Origin: Cryptomeria japonica
Lineage: Eukaryota; Streptophyta; Pinopsida; Cupressales; Cupressaceae
Assembly (NCBI RefSeq): GCF_030272615.1
Contig: NC_081413.1
Location: 552,385,136-552,449,135 of the forward strand
Direction of reading: 5' to 3'
DNA: 64,000 nt
A program made the translations under genes and the position numbers. Of the stretch, positions 22,926-32,183 are shown one piece after another (positions within the stretch are counted from its first letter, which is position 1; each line of letters starts with the position of its first letter). The notes below the pieces were generated by a model. The model made no database searches and had not been told where the DNA came from. It worked only from the letters and a program-made list of their open reading frames with translations.

Positions 22926-23405
22926 TTTGTATACCCAGGAGAGAGTTGGGCTTTCATATGTGGGACCAGTTTGGCATTCATATCTAAAAGATTCAAGAGT
23001 TTGGCTTTCACATCTAGGAGTAGTTGACGATTCAAATCCGAAAGAGTCGGGAGTTGGGCTTTCAGATGCGTGACCAGTTGGAGATTCAAATCTAAAAGAT
23101 TTAGGAGCTAGGCTTTTGCATCTAGGACTAGTTGAGGATTCAAATTTGAAACAGACGGGAGTTGGGCTTTTAGATGCGCGACAAGTTGGGGATTCAAATC
23201 TGAAAGATTCAGGAGTTGGACTTTCACATCTAGGACTAGTTGAGGATTCAAATCTAAAAGAGTCGGGAGTTGGGCTTTTAGATGCGGGACTAGTTGGGGC
23301 ACCAAATTTGAAAGAGTCAGGAGATGGGGCCTTCAAGTCAGGGACTAGTTGGAGATTCAAATTTGAATGAGTCATGAGTCGGGTCTCCAATTTTGAACCC
23401 ATTTT
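22926..23405. repeat. 54-bp minisatellite, about nine copies, open in frame on both strands
   Basis: Units start with a GAGTTGGGCTTT-type block and contain GACTAGTTGAGGATTCAAAT. Two unit types, with CATCTAGGACTAG and with GATGCGGGACTAG, roughly alternate, giving a 108-bp higher-order period. Because 54 is a multiple of three, plus-strand translation gives an 18-residue repeat (GVGLLDAGLVGDSNLKES-like) and the minus strand gives a Ser/Pro-rich repeat (RFESSTSPRCESPTPESF-like). The array lies within the plus-strand gene remnant, so the plus-strand peptide repeat is the likelier coding product. No protein family is recognised. Confidence 0.9.
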
Positions 23406-23582
23406 CAAGTCGATTTCTTAGTGACTGCACAACCACACTAGTAATTATTTATCATTGCATTATATTTTTTTTCCATCATTGCATGGCATGGTTGCTGGAA
23501 GTTGGGATTTATAAGTGGAATTGTAGATATATACATGGGCATAAAAAGCATCGATGATGTGTGATATTTTATTAATAGCATT

Positions 23583-24110
23583 ATGATAGTGGTTGTGCTG
23601 GTGAGGAAGATGAGGCCATTGGAAATGTAGATGAGGGCAATTATACTGATGCTCTAGGCGGTGAGAGTGAAAAAGGGGATATTGTAGCGAGCACGAGGTG
23701 AGCATAGAGCAGGAGACCGAACGGCAACGTGATTTTGTTAGTGCTCATGAATAGGAACAAGGAGGAGGGGCGAGTCACAAGGAGGTCCACTATTAGTCAT
23801 TATATATTGGATTATCTTTATAATGCTTGATTAGTGCAAAATTGAATGTGACTCTTTGTCTCTATTGGTTGTGCGTAGCAACAAGCCGATCACAAAAGAG
23901 AACATATTAATGGTAGGCTGCACTACTTTTGTCTCTTCCATTATTGTTCCCAAAATGGAGGCCGTCATTTTTGGGATCTGGGGAGGCTTAATATGCATAG
24001 AGCCAGAGAACATCAACTTCCATTATTGGGGATTGCACGACACAGTCATCAACCATGTGGTAGTGGACAATGCAGCACGGATCATACGAAGAAATTGCTG
24101 ATGCACTTGA
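23583..24110 (+). pseudogene. Coding remnants of the 22.4-28.2 kb gene, acidic block and following block
   Basis: At 23583-23706 a plus-strand frame encodes an acidic stretch (YDSGCAGEEDEAIGNVDEGN ...) ending at a stop beside GTGAGC, a plausible 5' splice signal. A second short frame (EQETERQRDFVSAHE) follows. From about 23870 to 24110 two plus-strand frames are both open. One contains ENILMVGCTTFVSSII and WGGLICIEPENINFHYWG; the other contains GGRHFWDLGRLNMHRAREHQ. I cannot choose between them. No domain is recognised. The block belongs with the coding sequences that follow it on the same strand. Confidence 0.35.
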
Positions 24111-24795
24111 AAAAGAGGGAGTCTACTATCGAATACCAAATGGGTGTACGACATAGTATGCAAAAAAATGTGTCACTGACCGGGTGTGCATGAAATATGG
24201 CAAGAAAACATGTGATGAGCTTCCTACCGAAGGGATGAAAGAGATAAAGGAAGCAATGCGAGTGTACAATAGCAGTCCGGTTAGGGAGGCGAGAAGGAAG
24301 AGGATTTTAGAGTTACTGGAAAGAAAGAATATTGCAACAGAGGTCATTTTTAGTGATCGTATTATTTTGCAATTTACTAAATTCCTTTAAACATCTGAAG
24401 AATTACTTATTGAGCTATCCTATCCTGGTGCCCAAATTTTAAGTGACAGTGCAGGCCATGGGGAGGAGGTTCTGGCATTGAAGGCTAATCGTGAAACAAA
24501 CGTGCCAATGAATGAGGCTGCATCTATTTAGTTTGGGAAGCAAAAAAAGAAGAATGTTGCAGAAAAAACAAGACCGACTTCAGATCCTAAAACAAATGAG
24601 GGTGCACCTGTTTTGTCGGGGAAGAAAAAAAAGAAGAATGTTGCGGAGAAAACAAGGCGGACTTCACATCCTGAAACAAACATGCCAGTCAATGAGCCTG
24701 CATGTGATTCATCAAGGAAGCAAGAAGAGAAGAATGTTGTAGAAAAAACAAGTCCGACTTCAGATGAGGCGACACATTTGTCATCGAAGGTGACT
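24078..24795 (+). pseudogene. Lysine-rich coding block with three tandem peptide repeats
   Basis: A single plus-strand frame runs from about 24078 to 24795 with stops at about 24160, 24388 and 24529. It starts SYEEIADALEKEGVYYRIPN, and the middle (24184-24387) has VREARRKRILELLERKN. The 3' half holds three repeats of about 28-32 residues (84-96 bp) around KKKNVAEKTRPTSDPKTN, KKKNVAEKTRRTSHPETN and EEKNVVEKTSPTSDEATH (24535-24780). The basic repeats could be a nuclear-localising or nucleic-acid-contacting tail; that is inference. The next GT after the last repeat (AAGGTGACTG) is a possible donor site. Confidence 0.5.
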
Positions 24796-24944
24796 GTCTG
24801 TTGGCATGTCTATATGTGTGTTTTCATTGCATGGTATGCTTTGTACTCCACTGTGTAGTATGTTGACTATTTCGTCCATGTCATTATAGGCTAATTTTGA
24901 TGTGGTCCCTGGAGGGAGAATGGACTACCCCATGGTATTGGATG

Positions 24945-25322
24945 ACACAGAACACAGTGTGCCCAAAAAATTAAGTCAAAAACCTCAGTCGTTTGTTAGG
25001 TATAAGTCTGTTTCATTGAAGAAGTTGAAGTAGACGTCGAATAAAAAATTAGGTACATGTAGTGGCGAGAAGATTATGGAGCAACCTCCTGAGTTGGGGT
25101 AGATGATGGATGATAGGAGAAAAGAAGAGTTAATGTAGTTGCCTAATGACACCGTGTATAGTGTTCCCCAAAAACCAAGTCTAAAATCTCGGACGTCTGT
25201 TAGGAGGAAGAAGGTGAAGGAGATGACGATTGAAAAACCAAGTGCATGCAGTGGCGAGATGATTGCAGAGCAGTCTCCTAAACTAGGGAAGAAGTTGGAG
25301 GATAGGTGCAAAGATGAATAGG
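24945..25322 (+). pseudogene. Coding block with 63-residue tandem repeats (part 1)
   Basis: Two 189-bp units follow each other in the plus-strand frame. The first includes GTCSGEKIMEQPPELG and MMDDRRKEELM (stops at about 25030, 25098 and 25135). The second includes SACSGEMIAEQSPKLGKK and LEDRCKDE (25139-25318). The second ends GATGAATAGGTAATG, which may contain an eroded donor site. A third unit is in the next block. The conserved core ACSGEKI-x-E-x2-P-x-LGK-x-LEDR-x-KDE is unlike any domain I know. Confidence 0.55.
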
Positions 25323-25404
25323 TAATGCAGTGCCATTGTGCATGAGATGTAGTTCTATATCATCACATGGTGTGTTATACTATAGAGTAACTCTTTTTGT
25401 ATGC

Positions 25405-25592
25405 AGTCAGTCGCGGTATTGGATGAGAAACTTCAGAAGCCTATTTCAAGGGAGAAGCTGAAGGAGACGCTGAATGGAAATTTGAGTGCATGCAGTGGTG
25501 AGAAGATTACAAAGGAGTCTACTCAATTGGGGAAGACATTGGAGGATAAGAGCAGAGATGAACAAGTATTGGCCTCTTATTTTGGATAACAA
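25405..25592 (+). CDS. Exon with the third 63-residue repeat
   Basis: The exon follows TTTTTGTATGCAG, a good acceptor at about 25404. It encodes SVAVLDEKLQKPISREKLKE, then SACSGEKITKESTQLGK and LEDKSRDEQ. This is the third copy of the repeat whose first two copies lie at 24945-25322, and here it is free of stops. It ends at a TAA near 25587. A short later frame around 25774-25890 (QHNPIEENIEKESGGNDDG) follows another TTTTGCAG acceptor and is probably the next exon. Confidence 0.5.
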
Positions 25593-25988
25593 GCAGTGAG
25601 AGGTAGTGTTATACTGGAGAGCATTTTTTATGATGTTGTGGTTTATGTCCATTATCTGTGTTCCTGTTATTGCCTTAGTCATCTAAAATTCATCGGCCTT
25701 GGTCCAGTAGTGTTTGTAGGTGTATGGGTTTAATGTGTACTTACACTCCTGTACAATGTGTCACGTTTTGCAGCATAATCCGATAGAAGAAAACATTGAG
25801 AAAGAGTCTGGGGGAAATGATGATGGATGTACAAATGTAGACCGTGACTGTGATGGGGGCAATAGGTCGGGAGAGACATCTATTTCGGTACTGTTGTATT
25901 GCATTGCCATGAATTGATTTGCCTATGTTTGATGGACAGGTATAAAGAATTTTATTTAAGCGATCGCGTCAACTCGTTACTGATGCAG

Positions 25989-26291
25989 GCAACCGTGGAA
26001 GACAAAGAAGAGTGCACCAATGAAGATGCTCACGTTGTTATTGCTAGAGTTGAATTCCACCTACTACTGGATGGGGTAGTGGTTGGGGAATGTGTTGTTG
26101 ATGGCCTAGGGAAGGGTGTAATGTGTCATTCTATTCTAGTCCCATGATATTGTGCTAAAGTTCGCATTGTCAAAGTCTTTGATGCAAATGCCCACTTGCC
26201 TTGCCCAGGTCCTTTCGTTGATGTCTTGTCAGATTCCCTAAACTCATGGGCGGTTTGGCCTATTGATGACCTAGTCTATTCCCCACCCATA
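25989..26291 (+). pseudogene. DUF8039-like exon
   Basis: The exon starts after CTGATGCAG (acceptor) and ends at ATA|GTAAGT (donor). It is exactly 303 bp, so phase 0 at both ends. It encodes an N-terminal acidic linker, then HVVIARVEFHLLLDGVVVG, VMCHSILVP, a TGA (probably a decayed CGA), then AKVRIVKVFDANAHLPCPGP and SLNSWAVWPIDDLVYSPP. The order (small-residue strand ending G-x-V, C-x-H near the middle, a V-x-V-x-V strand, L-P-x-P, then W-x-V-W-P) matches plant DUF8039-type domains found in proteins annotated with En/Spm-like elements. This assignment is from memory of the pattern and is tentative. The single stop indicates a pseudogene or a sequence change. Confidence 0.5.
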
Positions 26292-26369
26292 GTAAGTTTC
26301 GAACATGATAAGATCCCTTCCTCCGTCTTCTCATTTCATCATTTATCTTATTCCAATGGAGTGAAATAG

Positions 26370-26594
26370 ACATCACTCGTATGATGTCATTTGTATGTGG
26401 CAAGATAAAGTTGTCGAAAGTGTCCAGCCATAAAAAGAGGATGTTAAATGCGGCCCTGTGATCAGACGGGTAAGTCAGAGGCTACGATCACTTGGCATCA
26501 CCCCTCCCGAGTTGCATAAGAATGAGAAGAAGCGTAAAGAATTTTACAAAGCTATCAACTCTATTGCGCAATCCAGACAGCGGAGGCGATAATA
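26370..26594 (+). pseudogene. Basic C-terminal exon of the same gene
   Basis: MMSFVCGKIKLSKVSSHKKR (26377 on) continues, after a frame change near 26460, into LRSLGITPPELHKNEKKRKE, then FYKAINSIAQSRQRRR and a TAA at about 26590. The terminus is strongly basic. It follows the DUF8039-like exon by about 80 bp of intron-like DNA. It could be the true C-terminus of the protein encoded upstream. Confidence 0.45.
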
Positions 26595-26599
26595 TTGTT

Positions 26600-27430
26600 C
26601 GATCATAGTTGTTGTTCCTCTTTTCTAATATTTAGAGCGAGATATTGTGGTGGAAGATCGATCTTGATAGACTATTCAGATGGGATTTGGAGATGTTATA
26701 TTGAGATGGCTTTTACCTTACCATAGTTTAAACCCTCTCAATTATTGTTTACATTTTAAATGAATTGTACTTTATTTTCAACCTTTCCTGCTATTTTAAG
26801 CAACATAATTGTAAAGGCTTGATTTGTTGGATTGTTTCATGGTGATCCTGCACCATCAACTACCCTTTAATAACTTCAGAAACCTATCTTTGGTGCAAAA
26901 CATTTTTAATAATGATAGTGGATGGTACAATAAAGTCGATGATAGTCCTTTATTGTTCAAGTTTTGGTCAAGGTCTCTTACATATTGCATATGCATAGGT
27001 TTTTTTACCTGCAACTCTTTTACTTATACAGATCAAGCCAAATGTTTGATTGAAATTGTGAACCATGTGCTCTTTCCACTGTAGCATATGACAATTCAAT
27101 ATACCATTGTTATTGTTTTTTTTTAAACACTAAATCTTAAATGAATTAACAACAAAAAAATAACAAAAAAAAATCAGTTAAAATACACGAGACTTCTGTT
27201 ATAGTTTCAGGGCAGATGTGTAATAAGTTGGATGTAGGACGAGGAGTGGTGAGTGATGGAGTTATCTTCCCAAAACATGGATTCCCAATTGGTAGGTAAC
27301 CTGCCACCCAAGTGCCCAGTTTAGTGAACATGTCAACTTTAGTGAACACATTAACTTTTGTATTGTACATAATGTTATTCATGCAAAAAATGCAACAGAT
27401 ACATATTCATTTCATGTTGGCATAAACTGT
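26600..27430. other. No gene seen
   Basis: This AT-rich sequence sits between the basic C-terminal exon and the coiled-coil exon. Only short incidental frames are present. Confidence 0.6.
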
Positions 27431-27523
27431 TGTTTCTTGCATTTTTCATGTTGTCTTGCCCACATGTATATTGATACTTCTTTTTTGGCATTGCTTGCAA
27501 GGATGGCAATGGGAAGAGAACAA

Positions 27524-28175
27524 ATAGGAAAAAGAAAGGGCGTTGAAACATCTGTTCTGCAATGGAACGCCTGCTACGAATTCAAAGGCAAATGGGATGC
27601 CCAATGTTCTCACCTCCAATGATGGTTTAGGGAAGTCTGCAAGACAACCACCACCACTCTTTGCAGACTGGAACGATGGGATGGACAAAATGAAGTTTGA
27701 CACCATACGTGTAGAACTACTAACGCAAAAGGTCGAAATGGCCCATGCTGAAAATGAAAGGTTGAAGGGGATTATTTCTGATCTTGAATGGAGATTCACT
27801 AAAGTGAAAAGGAGATGCACTGAACTCAATAAGAAATGCACTAAACTCAATAAGAAATGCATGGAACTCAATAACAAGATCATGGATTTAGATGATAAGA
27901 CTACGGACCTTGAGTTGGAAGTGCGTAGATTGTAGATGGCTAATGAGAGACAGGAGGTAGTGCATGAGGCGTGTGCTAAAAGCAACAAAATCATAAGTGA
28001 CCAAATGCAGGGCATGCTAGATGTTTGTGCGCAACGCACTCGGTACTGGAAACAAAGGTACGAGGAGGTGTCTGCCTCCATAACCGATGAAGATGATGGG
28101 AATGATGTGCCTCCCCTTACTCCGACCATTAGGGAAAACAAAAGTCATTTAAATACTCAACCTCTACCTCCATAA
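27524..28175 (+). pseudogene. Coiled-coil protein remnant
   Basis: A plus-strand frame encodes about 130 residues to a TAG at about 27933, then continues in the same frame for 79 residues (MANERQEVVHEACAKSNKI ...) to 28175. The centre is a heptad coiled coil built from short internal repeats (RRCTELNKKCTKLNKKCMEL, 27800-27870). These are followed by NNKIMDLDDKTTDLELEV. The end is acidic and then Pro-rich (EDDGNDVPPLTPT). The first coding bases follow a TTGCAAG acceptor-like site near 27500. This may be a separate downstream gene or the last exon of the 22-26 kb gene. No specific family is recognised. Confidence 0.5.
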
Positions 28176-28179
28176 GAGG

Positions 28180-28870
28180 CTTGTACTATTATGGAAGTTT
28201 TCTAGATGTATATTGCTGACTCCTGTTGAATAAAACATCAGCAGTGGTGCAGACTGTTTGTAATCAGACATATTTTTTCATTTAAGAAAACACTTTGTAT
28301 GCTTCAAGAATGGTTATTTTTAATAATTGTGATTGACTTCACTTAAACAACTTCAATGGTTAATGATTGGTTTCTTGTACACTTTTTCATGCTTTCTGAA
28401 TGGTTATATGTGGCTTTTCTACACGTCTTGTATGATGAATGGTTTTTGCACTTCTCTTAATGACTTCCGAATCAGTCTTGGTGAACCAAGGTGGGTCAAT
28501 CTATACTTGAAACCTAAATATGTAGGTTAAAGGTTTTTATATAGCGGATTTAAAAGAACCAGTAATTGTATGATGACAATTTTTCTTAACTTCCACCTAC
28601 TTATAATAGTTGCTTATTGAAGACTAAAAAATGCTTATTTATAAATGATGGATAGACTAAATCACAAGTACATAAGATAGCTCAATGAGTATTCTTCTTC
28701 ATAAATATTAAATATAGATCAATGAGTATTTAACTATTTAAGTTTTAGCACATGAATAAGGTGGAGTATAATAGGCAGGTTAGTTATACTTGTATTCTGT
28801 AAACAAAGAAACTAAAATTCAAGGTAACACTTCATATATATGTGAGAAGTGTTAGTCATTTTCATTGATT
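28180..28870. other. No gene seen
   Basis: AT-rich spacer between the coiled-coil remnant and the palindromic array. The 3' side of the coiled-coil ORF may supply the first 100 bp as untranslated sequence. Confidence 0.6.
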
Positions 28871-28879
28871 CACTGACTG

Positions 28880-29405
28880 GTTGCCCACCAATTCCACATC
28901 GACGTCTCACAACGAAATAGACTAACACGCCATGTTATTCAATTTCACCATTTCGCACGCGTAAAGGAAAAGGCAGCTTACCAATCAGCAAATCAACGAA
29001 AAGGACTAACACGACGTGTTAGTATATTTCATCATTTCATGGGCGAAAAGTAAATGGCAGCCACGCATTCTGTGAATTAGCAAAATCGACTAAGACATCA
29101 TGTTAGTCGATTTCGTTGATTCGCGGACTGCCTGGCCGCCATTTCCTTTTGGCCCCTAAAATGGCGAAATAGATATTTCGTACAGCGTGTTAGTGACACG
29201 CTAGTCAATGGTAGTCGTTTTGGAGCCAGAATAGCTTCAGCCTTTACTTTTGGCCCATGACATAGCGAAATAGACTAACAGGGCATGTTATTCTATTTCG
29301 CTAATTTGTGGACTGCCAAGCCACCATTTCCTTTTGGCCTGTGAAACGATGAAATAGACTAACACGACATGTTAGCCTATTTCTCTGTTTCACGGGGTAA
29401 AAGGA
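28880..29405. repeat. Array of palindromic units built on GACTAACACG-N-CGTGTTAGTC
   Basis: At least five units of about 70-100 bp follow one another. Each has a palindrome of the type CGACTAACACGNCGTGTTAG bounded by GAAATAG and CTATTTC. Units are joined by TTCGCGGACTGCCTGGCCG or its complement. The best copies are near 28912, 29003, 29083, 29270 and 29355. A partial TATTCTGGCTCC element (right tip TTTTGGAGCCAGAATAG, about 29219-29235) is embedded between units. Two more units lie at 29550-29680. The array would fold into serial hairpins. No coding function is seen. Confidence 0.8.
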
Positions 29406-29407
29406 CA

Positions 29408-29972
29408 TGGTAAAGCTTGGTCATGACTATTCTAGCAGGTAAATAATTTCATAAGTGATCGACAAGGAAACTTAAAAATTGAACATAAATTACATATAGT
29501 ATAAATTATCGACAAAGTTGTCAAACATGGTAAATACAATCCACGAATCAGCAAAATCGACTAACACGGCATCTTAGTCAATTTCCTTGATTCGCGGACC
29601 ACCTAGCCGCCATTTTCTTTTTCCCCATGAAACAACGAAATAGGCTAACATGTTGTGTTAGTCAATTTCACTGATTCGAGGACTATATTTAACAGACGCG
29701 TCTATTCTGGCTCCAAAAAGATAGTACAAATTGACTAACACGCGCGTGTTAGTCGCGCATTTTACAACGTCGATTTTGCAGTTAACAGTTGCGATTGACT
29801 AACCTATCACTAACACATTGTATGAAAGGTATGTTTTGGATCTATAATAGCCACGACCTTATTTACCATGTTTGACAAATTTGTCGATAATTTGTACTAT
29901 ATGTAATTTATGTTCAATTTTTAAGTTTCCTTGTCGATCACTTATGAAATTATTTTATACTATCTGCTAGCG
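29408..29972. repeat. Long inverted repeat (arms about 110 bp) around a nested small element
   Basis: The left arm (about 29438-29540: AAATAATTTCATAAGTGATC ... GTCAAACATGGTAAATA) is matched on the other strand by the right arm (about 29863-29972: TATTTACCATGTTTGACAAA ... GATCACTTATGAAATTATTT). The match is close to perfect. The loop of about 320 bp holds palindromic units and the small inverted-repeat element at 29705-29858. Confidence 0.93.
29705..29858 (+). mobile_element. Small non-coding inverted-repeat element (MITE-like), best copy
   Basis: It starts TATTCTGGCTCCAAAA and ends TTTTGGATCTATAATAG, a diverged inverse of the start. In between are GACTAACACGCGCGTGTTAG, TTTTACAACGTCGATTTTGC, GCGATTGACTAACC and CACTAACACATTGTATGAA. 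Related copies with the same block order lie at 20995-21137, 22250-22357, 47609-47746, 57369-57513, 57513-57680 and 57806-57960. No ORF. I could not fix a target-site duplication because the copies are nested in other repeats, so the superfamily is unknown. Confidence 0.75.
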
Positions 29973-30182
29973 TTATACACATAGTCTAGTGTTGTCTTCA
30001 ATTATCTTGCCCCATTCCCTTTGATAACATGTAATGGATTGTTTAAATTGTAACAATAATGCATTTCTAAAACCTAACCTCAATTAATCTTGTTGATCTA
30101 TCTTAAATGAAACATTGACATACTTGCATCATCATGAAGGAGAGAAAATTGTCTTCAATCCAAGTGTTCACAATTTACACAT

Positions 30183-30577
30183 CTGCATTCCATATCTCAC
30201 ATCTTCATTTCATTGCATATCAAAATTGCATTATTACAGAAATCAATGCTATTCCTTTTAGAGTAGACTTAATGATATGACATGTTTAGAGAAAGGATTA
30301 TATTTATTACATTATCTGTATTCCATATCTCACATCTTAATTTCATTACATATCAAAATTGCATTACTACAGAAATCAATGTTATTCCTTTAGAGTAGAC
30401 TTAATGATATGACATGTTTAGAGAAAGGATTATATTTATTACATTATCTGTATTCCATATCTCACATCTTAATTTCAGTACATATCAAAATTGCATTATT
30501 ACAGAAATCAATGTTATTCCTTTAGAGTAGACTTAATGATATGACATGTTTAGAGAAAGGATTATATTTATTAGATT
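30183..30577. repeat. Three tandem copies of a 132-bp unit
   Basis: Units begin CTGCATTCCATATCTCAC at 30183, CTGTATTCCATATCTCAC at 30316 and again at 30448. Each ends AGAGAAAGGATTATATTTATT. The copies are nearly identical, so the amplification is recent. Non-coding. Confidence 0.95.
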
Positions 30578-30832
30578 TAAATTAACATATAAAGTGTATT
30601 GGTTTGTAGACATATAAAGTGTATAGGGATAAACATATAAATTGTAAACATAACCGACACAAAGATATAAATCATAAACAATCAAGACAAATGACGTACA
30701 AAGATCAGCTATGTAACCATATAAATGAACTATTTTATAAAAAGAGCATAGTCATACAGGAGAACTTATACAATTTTAATGAGAGGACCTCCTCTGCGTT
30801 GGGAATCTACTCTATATTCTAACAAACCTCGA

Positions 30833-31250
30833 TGTCGGTCGATGACTATCATAACCCGTGAAAAAGTGGGTGTAGTCCATAATAAGGAGGTTCCATGGAA
30901 AGAATGTCATGACATCCTCGATACTCTCATCGGAGTATGGCACCAGTGACCCTCCATGTCTCCAATGGGGTCTATCAGCACAGATTATGTGAATCCGAGG
31001 GAGAGTGGCTAGCCATAGTCACCTATACAAAGTGATCATCACTGGAGTCGACAATCTGGCGAAAAACATCACCTCTTCTATGTGGACAATGTACATATTT
31101 TCCTTGATATAATGTCTTCCCATTCGAATGGTCCACTCACCGGCCCGTCTAGGAGTTATCGTTCAGATAATATGTGCAACAACGATATCTGGGAGGCGTT
31201 GAAATAAGGCAGACTCCTCATCATTCTCTGCCAACCTCTGTAGCAGTCTG
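30833..31250 (-). pseudogene. Unidentified coding block downstream of the MULE transposase
   Basis: A minus-strand frame of about 139 codons with only two stops starts after a CTGCAG acceptor-like site near 31250. It contains RLLQRLAENDEESALFQRLP, GRHYIKENMYIVHIEEVMFF, PRIHIICADRPHWRHGGSLV and DVMTFFPWNLLIMDYTHFF. The open length and aromatic/charged pattern look like real decayed protein, but I recognise no family. It lies on the same strand as, and about 1 kb downstream of, the transposase, so it could be a 3' exon or a second gene of the same element. Confidence 0.4.
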
Positions 31251-31439
31251 CAGATACATACAATAAGAGTGTTAGTAATATAACTATAGCATTCAATAAA
31301 TGTAAGACATAAGAGTGTTAAGTACTAAAAAAATGCAAGACACAATCACACCATAAGAGTGTTAATTATTTAACTACAACATTCAATAAATTGAAGACAT
31401 AAAAGCATAATACTGAAAATTAAGTTGCATAAAACCTGC

Positions 31440-32100
31440 GCCTGTCACCTGACGTGTATGTGAAAGCCATTTAGTGATAAAAAATGGCAAAAAACAATGG
31501 ACTTGCATACAAAGATACATTATAAAAGATGGTTAGGGATAGTAATAGTAAACATTACAGCGCAACTACAATAAACAAAGTTTTTCCATACTACACAATA
31601 GGTTGAATGAAGAATGGCTAAACATCAAGCACATATATGACATAGTTACAAACAAAAAGCTTAATCTGAATAAATAATACCAAAATTAGTATCAGGGAGG
31701 ATCATTTTGTGATCCATGTCCACGTAAAAGACCATCAAAAGCCAATCATCGAGGACGAGTCCTATGGCCAGGTGTTGAGGGGGTCCCGAACACTGTCACA
31801 CATAAGTGTGGATCACTTTAACCGACTACAAGACATGACAACTAAATAAACGCGTGCAACATTCACATGTTTAGAAACCACTTATAGGTGACACTAGAGT
31901 ACCAACCTGTATCAAACACAACCGATGCAGTGGCAAGCACATGTAGTTTCGGTGCTTGGTCCAATTCCCTCTTTCCCATTCTCCTCCTAGAAGTCTTAAA
32001 GGGGAACTCAAAGGTGACAGGTTGTTGAACATCATGACAGATCTCACTCGTAGTACTTTGCCTATCTTTTCGACGATTGTGACGATGAACCCAACTTGCA
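31440..32100. other. Probable 3' remnants of the MULE gene; not resolvable
   Basis: Short minus-strand stretches such as GTPSTPGHRTRPR (about 31790-31750) and a 76-residue frame (32101-31871) may be C-terminal exon remnants of the transposase. Stops and frame changes prevent a firm model. The rest has no feature that I can name. Confidence 0.35.
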
Positions 32101-32183
32101 CTGAACTAAGGCCGCATACGTTATGTGGTTGTATTGGCTAGATCGCTAGAGGGACTAAAATCAAATGACATTGCACTGGCATT

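Noticed and set aside
22901-23408. Minus-strand 164-codon Ser/Pro-rich frame as a real gene
   Set aside because: It is the antisense of a 54-bp satellite that is open on both strands; the neighbouring exons are on the plus strand. Not fully excluded, so noted in findings.
27446-28141. Minus-strand 231-codon frame
   Set aside because: Antisense of the coiled-coil ORF; low-complexity Ser/Leu composition reflects the sense-strand repeats.
28880-29700. CRISPR-like array
   Set aside because: Repeats are palindromic and irregularly spaced with related, not unique, spacers, and this is a plant nuclear sequence.
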